From: Enterococcus sp. RIT-PI-f
GTDB taxonomy: Bacteria; Bacillota; Bacilli; Lactobacillales; Enterococcaceae
Direction: 5' to 3'
Assembly (NCBI RefSeq): GCF_001297065.1
Contig: NZ_LHOX01000018.1
Location: 1 to 64,000, forward strand
Length of the DNA stretch: 64,000 bases
Each line of letters starts with the position of its first letter. Position 1 is the first letter of the stretch. Under the pieces are notes generated by a model. It made no database searches. It was not told the origin of the DNA and was given only the letters and a program-made list of their open reading frames with translations. The position numbers were made by a program, and so were the translations under genes. Positions 35,754 through 44,480 of this stretch are shown piece by piece.

Positions 35754-36503
35754 ATGGAAGAAATCAATATTAAGTTGGCTGTCTTTGAAGGACCGCTGGA
35801 TTTGCTGCTGCACTTGATCAAACAATTAGAGATCGATGTCTATGATATTCCCATTGCAGCGATCACCGAACAGTATATGGCTTATATCCATACTATGAAA
35901 TTTTTGGCGTTAGAAGTGGCAGGCGAGTATTTAGTCATGGCCGCTACGTTGATGGCGATCAAAAGTCAAATGCTGTTGCCGAAGCAAGAACTAGCTGTTG
36001 AGATCGAAGAATATGAAGAAGATCCCCGCGATGTTCTGGTGGCCCAATTATTGGAGTATCGAAAGTATAAATATGCTGCGGAACAACTGTCAGAAAAAGC
36101 AAAAGAGCGCAGTCTGTATTATACAAAGGACCCAATGGATGTCGATGCATACAAAGCACAAGACGACCATTTGACAGCCAATCAATTCAATACGATCGAT
36201 TTGTTCATGGCTTTTCAAAAAATGATCGCCAAAAAGAAAAACCGGCAAGTATTGGAAACAAAGATCACGCCGGATGAAAATACGATTGATGAGAAAATGG
36301 CTGCAATCCAAATGGAAATGCAGTATATTAGTGCCAAAAAAGGCCGTCCGTTTGATTCATTTTTTGATTCCTACATCAAAAGTGAAGTCGTTGTGACCTT
36401 TATGGCATTGTTGGAATTAATGAAAAAAGGAACGATACGTGTAGAACAAGATGACAATTTTTCGTCGATCATGCTCTACCCAACAGGTACAGTGAATGAA
36501 TAA
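35754..36503 (+). CDS. scpA: Segregation and condensation protein A
   Basis: A 249-residue kleisin. The N-terminal segment (INIKLAVFEGPLDLLLHLIKQLEIDVYDIPIAAITEQY) binds the SMC neck, and the C-terminal winged helix (TFMALLELMKKGTIRVEQ) binds the SMC cap. It acts with SMC and ScpB in chromosome condensation. It overlaps scpB by 8 bp. Confidence 0.96.
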   Translation: MEEINIKLAVFEGPLDLLLHLIKQLEIDVYDIPIAAITEQYMAYIHTMKFLALEVAGEYLVMAATLMAIKSQMLLPKQELAVEIEEYEEDPRDVLVAQLLEYRKYKYAAEQLSEKAKERSLYYTKDPMDVDAYKAQDDHLTANQFNTIDLFMAFQKMIAKKKNRQVLETKITPDENTIDEKMAAIQMEMQYISAKKGRPFDSFFDSYIKSEVVVTFMALLELMKKGTIRVEQDDNFSSIMLYPTGTVNE

Positions 36504-37074
36504 ATTAAGTGAGATCGAAGCCATATTATTTGTTGTTGGGGACGAAGGCATCGGACTTGAAGAGCTAAGTTATCTCGTCAAGGACAATACGGCCAATGTC
36601 TATCAACAACTGCAAGAATTGAATCAGCGATATGAAGAAAATGAGCTGACAGCACTGCATATTTTAGAAGTCGGCAATCATTTTATCCTATCTACCAAAA
36701 AGGTGTTTGCCCCATTGCTCAAAAAATATGCGGAATCGCCAATAGGCAGTTCGCTGTCGCAAGCAGCGTTGGAAACACTGTCGATCATTGCCTATAAGCA
36801 GCCGATTACGCGAATGGAAGTCGAAGAGATTCGCGGGGTCCAATCCAGCGGTTCTGTGCAAAAATTGACTGCCAAGCGTTTGATTGAAGAAAAAGGGCGT
36901 GTCGATGGTCCAGGACGTGCGATTTTATATGGGACCACCGATTATTTTATGGATTATTTTGGTTTGAAAAGTTTGGCCGAGTTGCCAGATATCCAATCAA
37001 TGGAAGATGAACTAGAAGAAGATGCGCCTTTTGATCTTTTTTATGACCGATACAAGCAAGTAGAAGGAGAATGA
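36496..37074 (+). CDS. scpB: Segregation and condensation protein B
   Basis: A 192-residue protein with two winged-helix domains; the segment LSIIAYKQPITRMEVEEIRGVQSSG is the ScpB signature. It dimerises on ScpA within the SMC complex. Translationally coupled to scpA, and its TGA runs into the rluB start. Confidence 0.96.
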   Translation: MNKLSEIEAILFVVGDEGIGLEELSYLVKDNTANVYQQLQELNQRYEENELTALHILEVGNHFILSTKKVFAPLLKKYAESPIGSSLSQAALETLSIIAYKQPITRMEVEEIRGVQSSGSVQKLTAKRLIEEKGRVDGPGRAILYGTTDYFMDYFGLKSLAELPDIQSMEDELEEDAPFDLFYDRYKQVEGE

Positions 37075-37076
37075 TG

Positions 37077-37793
37077 ATGGAACGTTTGCAAAAAGTGATT
37101 GCACATGCAGGAATCACCTCGAGAAGAAAAGCAGAAGGATTGATCACCGCCGGCCGTGTTCGGGTCAATGGTCAGGTAGTCAAAGAATTAGGGGTGCAAG
37201 TCAGCAGCAAAGATACTGTAGAAGTTGACGGAGTACCAATTGAACAAGAACAACATGTGTATTATGTCTTTTACAAACCGCGGGGAGTCATTTCCGCTGT
37301 CAGTGATGATAAAAAACGAAAAGTGGTCCTAGATTATTTTGAAGGTGTGACTGCCCGTATCTATCCGGTAGGGCGTTTGGATTACGATACGTCTGGTCTA
37401 CTGTTGTTGACCAATGATGGTGAATTGTCCCAAACATTGATGCACCCCAAACATGAAGTGGATAAAGTCTATGTGGCTAAAGTGAAAGGTGTTGCAGATA
37501 AAAAACAATTGCTGCCTTTAACAAAAGGTATCCGTATCGAAGGGCGCAAAACGGCGCCAGCACGCTTTGATATTCTCTCGACAGATATGACTGCACAAAC
37601 CAGCATTGTGCAATTGACGATCCATGAAGGGCGCAACCATCAAGTCAAGAATATGTTGAAAGCTGTTGGATTGCCAGTGCAAAAATTGAAACGTGAACTA
37701 TATGGCCCACTGACTTTAGAAGGTTTAAGACCCGGCGAGTTTCGTGAATTGTCAAAAAAAGAAGTGAGCCAGCTGAAAAATAGTATCAAATGA
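37077..37793 (+). CDS. rluB: Ribosomal large subunit pseudouridine synthase B
   Basis: A 238-residue RsuA/RluB-family enzyme that makes pseudouridine in 23S rRNA. It has an N-terminal S4 domain (MERLQKVIAHAGITSRRKAEGLI) and the catalytic motif GRLDYDTSGLLLLTNDG with the active Asp. Of three consecutive ATGs the third (37077) has the best distance to AAGGAG. Follows scpB directly, as in Bacillus. Confidence 0.93.
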   Translation: MERLQKVIAHAGITSRRKAEGLITAGRVRVNGQVVKELGVQVSSKDTVEVDGVPIEQEQHVYYVFYKPRGVISAVSDDKKRKVVLDYFEGVTARIYPVGRLDYDTSGLLLLTNDGELSQTLMHPKHEVDKVYVAKVKGVADKKQLLPLTKGIRIEGRKTAPARFDILSTDMTAQTSIVQLTIHEGRNHQVKNMLKAVGLPVQKLKRELYGPLTLEGLRPGEFRELSKKEVSQLKNSIK

Positions 37794-37867
37794 CCTTTTT
37801 TGGAAACAAAAGAATTTGTCAAATCATATTTTTTGTGTATAATGATTGGTGTAACATAAAATAAAGG

Positions 37868-37988
37868 TTCGTCTTCAGGGGCAGGGTGTAATTCCCGACC
37901 GGTGGTTAAAGTCCACGACCTATTTCCTAGAAATAGCTGAATCGGTGAAATTCCGATACCGACAGTATAGTCTGGATAAAGAAGATAG
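37868..37988 (+). ncRNA. FMN riboswitch (RFN element)
   Basis: Conserved RFN aptamer blocks are present in order: GTCTTCAGGGGCAGGGTG, ATTCCCGACCGGTGGT, AGTCCACGACC, CTGAATCGGTGAAATTCCG, ATACCGACAGTATAGTCTGGAT and GAAGA closing P1. It lies 156 bp upstream of ribU, with a terminator between. FMN binding should lower expression of the riboflavin importer. Confidence 0.96.
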
Positions 37989-38019
37989 AGCGTATTTGAT
38001 TTGCCTATGGTTATTTCGA

Positions 38020-38060
38020 ATGCCCTCTTTTTTCCCTGCGGAAAAAAGAGGGCATTTTTT
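38020..38060 (+). terminator. Riboswitch expression-platform terminator
   Basis: ATGCCCTCTTTTTTCC pairs perfectly with GGAAAAAAGAGGGCAT (16 bp, 4-nt loop), followed by six T. It sits between the FMN aptamer and ribU and is the expected switch element. Confidence 0.93.
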
Positions 38061-38143
38061 GTCAGGCGCCGACAAGAAATACCAGTGGAAATTTAATAGG
38101 TTCGTTTGAAGAGGAATCCTGAACTTAGGAGGATTTTGTATTG

Positions 38144-38737
38144 ATGAACAATAAGACAAGAAGAATGGTAACAATCGCTATGTGTGCGGCAATGGGGACG
38201 ATATTGCAATTTATTGCTTTTCCGATCTTTCCAGCGTTTAGTTTTTTAAAAATCGATTTTAGTGACATCCCAGTGATGATCATTATGTTCCTTTTTGGTC
38301 CATTTAGTGGTGTTTTAACAGCGCTATTGCGCTCAGTTTTGCATTTGTTTTTATCTGGATTCTCACCAACTGATTTAGTAGGAGATACAGCCAGTTTCTT
38401 TGCTACTTGTGCCTTTACCTTACCGATGTATTATTTTTTCCGTAAAGGGATCCATCGTAGAAATAAAACAGTAGGTGTCATAAGCGGGATCCTGTCATTG
38501 GCTATCTTTATGAGTATCGCTAATTTATTTGTGATCACCCCTTTATATTTGCACTTCTTTGGGATGAATGCGGATCAGTTCTTAGGGATGTCTTTGGCAC
38601 GTTATGTTGCGATCGGTATTTTTCCTTTCAATATCATCAAAGGTGCGATCGTCAGCGGGGTCTTTTTGGTCCTTCATGCCAAACTCTTGCCTTGGTTGGC
38701 TCGAAAACAGCCCAATCATGCAACTGTTCGAAAATAA
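38144..38737 (+). CDS. ribU: Riboflavin ECF transporter S component RibU
   Basis: A 197-residue membrane protein with about six helices, the substrate-binding unit of an energy-coupling-factor transporter. The FMN riboswitch upstream fixes riboflavin as substrate. The shared EcfAA'T module is not in the window. AGGAGG at 38127-38132 serves either ATG 38144 (chosen) or the adjacent TTG 38141. RibU followed by a ferredoxin gene is also the Bacillus order. Confidence 0.95.
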   Translation: MNNKTRRMVTIAMCAAMGTILQFIAFPIFPAFSFLKIDFSDIPVMIIMFLFGPFSGVLTALLRSVLHLFLSGFSPTDLVGDTASFFATCAFTLPMYYFFRKGIHRRNKTVGVISGILSLAIFMSIANLFVITPLYLHFFGMNADQFLGMSLARYVAIGIFPFNIIKGAIVSGVFLVLHAKLLPWLARKQPNHATVRK

Positions 38738-38760
38738 TATCGATCCAATGAAACAAAGCA

Positions 38761-38802
38761 ACCCGCAAAATGTCGCTGACAGCGATGTTTTGCGGGTTTT
38801 TA
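38761..38802. terminator. Terminator between ribU and fer
   Basis: ACCCGCAAAATGTCGCT pairs with AGCGATGTTTTGCGGGT (4-nt loop), followed by T on the plus strand. It serves convergent ribU and fer. Confidence 0.9.
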
Positions 38803-38806
38803 TGGC

Positions 38807-39022
38807 TTATTTTTCTAAAAGAATCGCCCGTGTGGGACATTTGCGATAGGCGGTTTGGACTTTTGCTTGTTCAGCATCTATGATAAACTGTTGGCGAGCG
38901 TTGGGTTCTTGGATAAATAAGACGATTCCGTCTTCATCATAATCAAAGGTGTTTGGTGCATAGAGGGCACATAGACCGCAAGCAATACACCGTTCTGGGA
39001 TGATTTTACAACGTTGTGACAT
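38807..39022 (-). CDS. fer: [4Fe-4S] ferredoxin
   Basis: A 71-residue ferredoxin with one [4Fe-4S] site: CIACGLC (Cys-x2-Cys-x2-Cys) near the N-terminus and a distal Cys in RKCPTRAI. It transfers electrons in the cytoplasm. The start is the ATG at 39022 with a GAAAGGAAAG site; a longer form would run into the divergent ypbB gene. Divergent from ypbB with 25 bp between start codons. Confidence 0.92.
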   Translation of the reverse strand: MSQRCKIIPERCIACGLCALYAPNTFDYDEDGIVLFIQEPNARQQFIIDAEQAKVQTAYRKCPTRAILLEK

Positions 39023-39047
39023 CAGACTTTCCTTTCTGGAGGCAAAC

Positions 39048-40046
39048 ATGGATGTATTTATTTTAGCGCTATTTGCGCATACTGACAAGTTGCGCCCGTC
39101 TACACTTTATCAGTTGTTGACAGGCAAACGAACGAGTTCAGTGTTGAGTTATGGCTGTTTTTATGACCGTCTGGGTCTTTTTCAAGCTTTGCCTGATTTA
39201 ACAGAAGAAGCATTTCAGCAGCAAATCGATCAGATGCTGCGGCAAGGTGCTTTAGTAGCGGATCCAACAGGGTTGATCCAGACCGTTGATCAAGCAGAGG
39301 ATACACGCGCTGGATATACAGACATATTGGCAGCTGCTTCTTTTTATCGTTATGGACGAACGTGGCAATCTGTTTGGCGCCTGCTGCGCCTGTTAATCCA
39401 AGCCGCCAGCTATCAAGGGGTCACCAATCGATACATACCGGTCGAAAACACGCCGATGTATACAGAGCCAGTGAGACAGATTTTGCGACAAGTGCCAAAT
39501 GCAAAGGATAAACTATTTCAAGAATTATGGCAAATCTTTGAACAAATGCCGGCAGAAAAGGCTGACTTTTTGGCGGGTACCTTGACGGGACCACATGTTT
39601 TAGGGAAGACATTCTTTCAGCTAGTACCAGAAGACTATCAGGAGAAACCGTGGCAGCACCTTTATACAGCTGCTGCGATCCAACACTTTATTGCATTGGT
39701 CGAGGCGCAGCAAGAATCGGTTCTCTATCGTAGTATAGCACCGTTTTTGCAGCAAAATGCCAATCAAAGTATGCTAGAAACACAGCGGTTGTTCCAAGAG
39801 GGATTATCCGTTAAAGAGATCATGCACCAAAGGAATTTAAAAGAAGGCACAGTCAATGACCATTTGATTGAGTGGGCCTTATTAGATCAAAACTTCCCTT
39901 ATGCACGTTTTGATCGTCAGATATATCGGCTATTGCCCGCATCCTCCTGGCAGTATCGCTATCAAGACCTGCAACAACTGCTGGGTGCAGATTTTCTGCC
40001 GATCCGCCTCTTTCAAATTGCACAAAAACGAGGGATTATATGTTAG
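39048..40046 (+). CDS. ypbB: YpbB-family helix-turn-helix protein
   Basis: A 332-residue protein always found just before recQ/recS in Bacillus and relatives. The N-terminal three-quarters is helical with no catalytic motif. The C-terminal part (TQRLFQEGLSVKEIMHQRNLKEGTVNDHLIEWAL, about 260-295) is the helicase-associated HTH domain (HTH_40). It overlaps recQ by 7 bp, so it probably works with that helicase. ATG at 39048 follows CTGGAGG. Confidence 0.85.
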   Translation: MDVFILALFAHTDKLRPSTLYQLLTGKRTSSVLSYGCFYDRLGLFQALPDLTEEAFQQQIDQMLRQGALVADPTGLIQTVDQAEDTRAGYTDILAAASFYRYGRTWQSVWRLLRLLIQAASYQGVTNRYIPVENTPMYTEPVRQILRQVPNAKDKLFQELWQIFEQMPAEKADFLAGTLTGPHVLGKTFFQLVPEDYQEKPWQHLYTAAAIQHFIALVEAQQESVLYRSIAPFLQQNANQSMLETQRLFQEGLSVKEIMHQRNLKEGTVNDHLIEWALLDQNFPYARFDRQIYRLLPASSWQYRYQDLQQLLGADFLPIRLFQIAQKRGIIC

Positions 40047-41422
40047 AAAACGATTTAATGCGGTATTTCGGTTTTGCGACGTTTCGTCCTGGCCAAAAAG
40101 AAGTGATCGACAGTGTGCTGCATCAGCAGAATACATTAGCGATCATGCCTACAGGTAACGGGAAAAGCCTGTGTTATCAGTTGCCTGGCTACTTACTAGA
40201 GGGATTGGTCGTGATCGTTTCACCGTTGGTTTCTTTAATGGAGGATCAAGTATTTGGCTTACAAAAGCAAGGAGAAAAGCGCGGCATTGCCTTTAATAGT
40301 CAGCTGACAGGTACTGATCGTCAGTATGTACTGCACCACTTGCATGCCTATAAGTTTTTATTTTTAAGTCCAGAAATGCTGTTGCAAGAGGCAGTGCTCA
40401 ATCGTCTGAGCCAAGTACCGATTGCTTTATTTGTAGTCGATGAAGCCCATTGTGTTTCTCAGTGGGGGATCGATTTTCGTCCGGAGTACCTTGATTTAGC
40501 CTATGCAAGACAACAATTACATCATCCGACCACATTGGCTTTGACGGCCACAGCAACGAAAGAAGTAGAAGCAGATATTCGCCGCTATCTGCTGCCAGGC
40601 GAAGCTGCTGTTTTCCGCTACTCGATGAATCGCAGCAATATAGGCTTGATCGTAGAAAAGACGACAGATAAAATGGCGACACTGCGGTCTTACGTGGCAC
40701 GATTGAATGGGGCGGGCATTATCTATTGTGCCACACGACATCAAGTAGAGGAAGTCTACCAATCGTTGAAGAGCAGTTATGCCATCGGTTTTTATCACGG
40801 CGGACTTGCAAGTGACCAACGGAAAATGCTGCAGCAGCAGTTCTCCCAAAATCAATTGACGTTGCTGGTAGCAACCAATGCATTTGGGATGGGGATCAAT
40901 AAAAGTGATATTCGTTTTGTCATCCATTACGATTTACCTGACTCTTTAGAAAATTATAGTCAAGAGATTGGCCGAGCTGGTCGGGATGGATTGGCGAGTC
41001 AGGCGATATTACTCTATCAAACACATGACGAACAGATCCATTATTTTTTTCAGCGGGAAACCCAAGAACAAATCAATCAGCTTATTGAGCGGTCTGAGGT
41101 CGACCAGGGTGTCCCATGGACCCCTTTGCAAGAAAAATGGCTGCAAAAATCTCGCAAGATCGGTGTCGACCAATGGCAGCAAACCGTCGAGCAAAATGAG
41201 CAAAACAAACGCGCAAAACTGAGAGAAATGCTGCGTTATATCAATCTGACTACCTGTCGCCGTACTTTTTTGCTGCAGTATTTTGGCGAAAATAGTCAAA
41301 CAATCGATCCGTGTTGTGATAACGATGGATTGGTGATCGACCAAGAAAAAGAAAGCCACGTTTCTGGTCAGCAGGATACCTGGCAAACTCTTTTACTAAA
41401 AATGTTTAAAGATGTAAATTGA
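40040..41422 (+). CDS. recQ: ATP-dependent DNA helicase, RecQ family (RecS-like)
   Basis: A 460-residue short RecQ. Walker A is MPTGNGKSLCYQLP, the DEAH box is VVDEAHCVSQWG, and motif VI is QEIGRAGRDG. A zinc-binding remnant (CRRTFLLQYFGE...CCDNDG) follows, but the RQC wing and HRDC domains are missing, as in Bacillus RecS. It likely unwinds DNA during recombination repair, with the YpbB-like protein as partner. Confidence 0.93.
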   Translation: MLENDLMRYFGFATFRPGQKEVIDSVLHQQNTLAIMPTGNGKSLCYQLPGYLLEGLVVIVSPLVSLMEDQVFGLQKQGEKRGIAFNSQLTGTDRQYVLHHLHAYKFLFLSPEMLLQEAVLNRLSQVPIALFVVDEAHCVSQWGIDFRPEYLDLAYARQQLHHPTTLALTATATKEVEADIRRYLLPGEAAVFRYSMNRSNIGLIVEKTTDKMATLRSYVARLNGAGIIYCATRHQVEEVYQSLKSSYAIGFYHGGLASDQRKMLQQQFSQNQLTLLVATNAFGMGINKSDIRFVIHYDLPDSLENYSQEIGRAGRDGLASQAILLYQTHDEQIHYFFQRETQEQINQLIERSEVDQGVPWTPLQEKWLQKSRKIGVDQWQQTVEQNEQNKRAKLREMLRYINLTTCRRTFLLQYFGENSQTIDPCCDNDGLVIDQEKESHVSGQQDTWQTLLLKMFKDVN

Positions 41423-41434
41423 TTTTGATTTTGC

Positions 41435-41454
41435 AGGACAGTTTTCATTGTCCT
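41435..41454. promoter_or_regulatory. Inverted repeat in the promoter of the LysM gene
   Basis: AGGACA and TGTCCT form a perfect 6-bp inverted repeat with an 8-base centre, ending 4 bp before a TATAAT hexamer (41459-41464). No T tract follows, so it is not a terminator. It could be an operator in the -35 region. Confidence 0.4.
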
Positions 41455-41494
41455 ATGGTATAATACATCGGAACGATACTAGGAGGGAATACGA

Positions 41495-42118
41495 GTGAGT
41501 AAGAAAGACAACAACTACAATTCAGACAATCAAGAACCGTGGGAACAACCAATTTATGATACAGAGTCTGAAGATTCTGCGTCAAGATCACAACATCGAC
41601 AACAAAAACGGGGGAATTCACTCTTTTTGACGATCGTGTTAGTTTTGCTTTTCTTGATCGTTGCGATTCCAGTAGGCGCAGGAATCTGGGTCTTGAATCA
41701 TAACAATGATTCTGCAGCAGTCGCTGATAGCAGTTCTTCGGAAAGTACGACTGCATCTTCAACAACAGAGTCATCGACGGCAGAATCATCTACGACTGAG
41801 TCTACCAGTTCATCAACAAGTGAATCTTCAAGTTCGTCGAGTTCGTCTAGTGCATCAAGCAGTACATCATCAAGCAGCAGTGTAGCGACAACACCATCAA
41901 GCAGTGCATCTTCTGAAGCACAAAACAATGACGCCGCTGATGACAATACACAGACGGATCAAGGGACGACCGAACAATATACGACGGTTCAATCTGGTGA
42001 AGGTCCAGAGCAAGTAGCTGCCCGTAACGGCATCTCAGTGGAAACGTTGTATGAATTAAATGGCATCGATCCGAATAACTTTATGCTCTATCCAGGAGAC
42101 ACGTTACGAATTAAATAA
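41495..42118 (+). CDS. Membrane-anchored LysM domain protein
   Basis: A 207-residue protein: a polar N-terminus inside, one membrane span (LFLTIVLVLLFLIVAIPVGAGIWVL, about 48-72), a Ser/Thr/Glu-rich wall-spanning linker (about 80-160), and a C-terminal LysM domain (TTVQSGEGPEQVAARNGIS ... LYPGDTLRI) that binds peptidoglycan. Topology matches Bacillus YpbE, which has the same place after recS. AGGAGGG precedes the start. Confidence 0.9.
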   Translation: MSKKDNNYNSDNQEPWEQPIYDTESEDSASRSQHRQQKRGNSLFLTIVLVLLFLIVAIPVGAGIWVLNHNNDSAAVADSSSSESTTASSTTESSTAESSTTESTSSSTSESSSSSSSSSASSSTSSSSSVATTPSSSASSEAQNNDAADDNTQTDQGTTEQYTTVQSGEGPEQVAARNGISVETLYELNGIDPNNFMLYPGDTLRIK

Positions 42119-42142
42119 AAAACCGCTTTGGCGGTTTTTTTT
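42117..42142 (+). terminator. Terminator of the LysM gene
   Basis: AAAAACCGC pairs with GCGGTTTTT around a TTTG loop, followed by T. It begins at the stop codon. Confidence 0.9.
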
Positions 42143-42217
42143 CTTGAAAGAATCTAGTAACGCAAAGTGCATGACATGATGGATGTTCTTTGCAAGGAAA
42201 CGAGGCGCGATCAACGA

Positions 42218-42889
42218 ATGAAAAAAATCAATATTGCGATTGATGGACCGGCTTCATCAGGCAAAAGTACCGTGGCGAAAATCATTGCCAACGATTTAGG
42301 CTTTATTTATACCGATACAGGCGCGATGTACCGAAGCATTACTTATATGGCACTAAAAACCGGCTGTGCACTGAACGATGAACTGGCTATTGCCACTTTG
42401 GTCGACCAATATCCCATCACCTTTAAACTGGGAACGAATGGCCAATCAGTCTTCGTTGGTTCTGAAGAAGTGACAGAGGCGATACGTCAACCCGCCGTTA
42501 CAAATGCTGTGTCTGAGGTTTCAGCCCATGCGGCTGTAAGAAAGAAGCTCGTTGAACAACAACAAGCGATTGCTGTAAATGGCGGCGTCGTGATGGACGG
42601 TCGCGATATCGGTACCGCAGTCCTACCGCAAGCAGAAGTCAAGATTTTCTTAGTTGCCAGTGTGGAAGAACGCGCAGCCCGTCGATTCAAAGAGAATCAG
42701 CAAAAAGGAATCGATACGACCTTTGAGGTATTGAAAGAAGAAATCCAGCAACGAGATTACGTAGACTCTCATCGGGCTGTTTCACCTTTGAAACAAGCAG
42801 CCGATGCCGTACGCATCGATACGTCAGGCATGTCGATCGAAGCGGTTGTCTCAGCCATCAAACAGACAATAGCAAAAAAAGGATATTAA
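42218..42889 (+). CDS. cmk: Cytidylate kinase
   Basis: A 223-residue (d)CMP kinase. P-loop GPASSGKST, then [16 protein letters not shown] (nucleotide monophosphate binding), [14 protein letters not shown] and the lid RRFKENQ. The ATG at 42218 starts at the usual [11 protein letters not shown]; the upstream in-frame ATG at 42167 is not needed. The ribosome site (GAGGCG) is weak and distant. Followed by rpsA, as in Bacillus. Confidence 0.94.
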   Translation: MKKINIAIDGPASSGKSTVAKIIANDLGFIYTDTGAMYRSITYMALKTGCALNDELAIATLVDQYPITFKLGTNGQSVFVGSEEVTEAIRQPAVTNAVSEVSAHAAVRKKLVEQQQAIAVNGGVVMDGRDIGTAVLPQAEVKIFLVASVEERAARRFKENQQKGIDTTFEVLKEEIQQRDYVDSHRAVSPLKQAADAVRIDTSGMSIEAVVSAIKQTIAKKGY

Positions 42890-42892
42890 AAA

Positions 42893-42922
42893 AACAAGTG
42901 GGTGTTCCCCGCTGTTTTTTTA
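42893..42922 (+). terminator. Probable cmk terminator
   Basis: AAACA(A)GTGGG pairs with CCCGCTGTTT with one bulged A and a G-T pair, followed by seven T. Confidence 0.65.
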
Positions 42923-43100
42923 TTTTCAGAAAGAAAAATGGTGTAAATCTTGCGAAAACTGATTTGAATAGATTTTTAAGGGGAAAAGATAAGAGTTTTT
43001 TATGAAAATAAGCGAAATCGCTTTATTTTTTTTACATTCTAATTTAAACTAAAAGATGTAGTGCAATTATGCAGAATTGTTGGTTAGGAGGACACGAGTG

Positions 43101-44315
43101 ATGACAGATTTTGAAAATAAACAGGTTGATAACGGAAATGAATCAATGGAAGCTGCTTTAGATAATTTCCAAGAAGTAAATGTAGGGGATATCGTAAAGG
43201 GCGAGGTATTGGCCATTGAAGATCGCCAAGCTATCGTTGGTATCGAAGGTGCCGGCGTTGAAGGTGTTGTTCCAGCGAAAGAACTATCTACTGCACCTGT
43301 AGAAGACATCAACGAAGTAGTCAAAGTGGGGGATGTCTTGGAATTGGTTGTGATCTCAGCCATCGGTAAAGACAAAGAAAACGGCAGCTACCTATTGTCT
43401 AAACGCCGCTTAGATGCCAAGAAAGTATGGGAAGATATCGAAAAAGACTTCCAAGAAGGCAAAATCATCGAAGCACCTGTGACGAATGTTGTCAAAGGCG
43501 GTTTAGTCGTCGATGTGGGTGTGCGTGGATTTGTGCCAGCTTCAATGGTGGAAGATCATTTTGTAGCTGACTTTGAAGAATATAAAGGCAAAACATTGAC
43601 CTTTAAAATCGTAGAGATCGAACCTTCAGAAAACCGATTGATCCTTTCTCATAAGGCGGTTGTTGAAGCAGAGAAATCAAAACAAAAAGAAGCCATTTTG
43701 GCTGATTTATATGAAGGCCAAGAAATCGAAGGCAAAGTAGCTCGTTTGACTGATTTTGGTGCATTTGTTGATTTAGGCGGAATTGATGGTTTAGTCCATG
43801 TATCAGAAATTTCTCATGGCCATGTAGGCAAACCTGCTGATGTATTGTCAGTTGGCGACAGTGTCAAAGTCCGTGTGCTATCTGTTGATGCTGACAAAGA
43901 GCGTGTATCTTTATCTATCAAAGACACATTGCCTGGACCTTGGAACGACATTGAAGAACAAGCAGCAGTCGGCAGCGTATTGACTGGAACCGTGAAACGG
44001 TTGACTAGTTTCGGTGCTTTTGTCGAAGTCTTCCCAGGTGTTGAAGGATTGATCCATATTTCCCAAATTTCCCACAAACACATTGCAACACCGCATGAGG
44101 TCTTGCAAGAAGGGGAAGAAGTACAAGTGAAAGTGCTTGAAGTCAACCCTGCAGAACATCGGATCGCGTTGAGTATCAAAGCCCTTGAAAAAAATGACAA
44201 GGCAGATGCCCAAGAAGAAGCAACTGATGACACATATGAATTACCTGAAGAGTCAACTGGATTCACTATGGGTGATATTTTAGGTGATGCTTTAAAGGAT
44301 AGCGACGAAGAGTAA
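43101..44315 (+). CDS. rpsA: Ribosomal protein S1 homologue (four S1 domains)
   Basis: A 404-residue protein with four S1 OB-fold repeats, beginning near residues 18, 105, 190 and 275. The last two are the most canonical (GKVARLTDFGAFVDLGGIDGLVHVSEIS and GTVKRLTSFGAFVEVFPGVEGLIHISQIS). An acidic C-terminal tail follows. Firmicute S1 has four domains rather than the six of E. coli and binds mRNA. The ATG at 43101 follows AGGAGG and is preceded by a GTG at 43098 that could also serve. Confidence 0.93.
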   Translation: MTDFENKQVDNGNESMEAALDNFQEVNVGDIVKGEVLAIEDRQAIVGIEGAGVEGVVPAKELSTAPVEDINEVVKVGDVLELVVISAIGKDKENGSYLLSKRRLDAKKVWEDIEKDFQEGKIIEAPVTNVVKGGLVVDVGVRGFVPASMVEDHFVADFEEYKGKTLTFKIVEIEPSENRLILSHKAVVEAEKSKQKEAILADLYEGQEIEGKVARLTDFGAFVDLGGIDGLVHVSEISHGHVGKPADVLSVGDSVKVRVLSVDADKERVSLSIKDTLPGPWNDIEEQAAVGSVLTGTVKRLTSFGAFVEVFPGVEGLIHISQISHKHIATPHEVLQEGEEVQVKVLEVNPAEHRIALSIKALEKNDKADAQEEATDDTYELPEESTGFTMGDILGDALKDSDEE

Positions 44316-44322
44316 GAATAGC

Positions 44323-44375
44323 CAACTAGCTTATAACGATTCGATAGTTGAATTTGTTATAAGCTGGTTTTTTGT
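44323..44375 (+). terminator. rpsA terminator
   Basis: AACTAGCTTATAAC pairs with GTTATAAGCTGGTT, with a smaller TTCGATAGTTGAA structure in the loop, followed by six T. Confidence 0.85.
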
Positions 44376-44480
44376 TTTCTTAGAAAGCTTGCAACTTTTC
44401 GCAGCATTAGGTAAACTAAGTAAGATTGAATACAAAACTGCAGGCAAGTACAGATGCAGTTTTTTAATGGAGGGTAAAAA

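Noticed and set aside
41720-41930. Low-complexity Ser/Thr codon repeats as a CRISPR-like or satellite array
   Set aside because: No regular repeat-spacer structure; it is the Ser/Thr-rich wall-spanning linker of the LysM protein.
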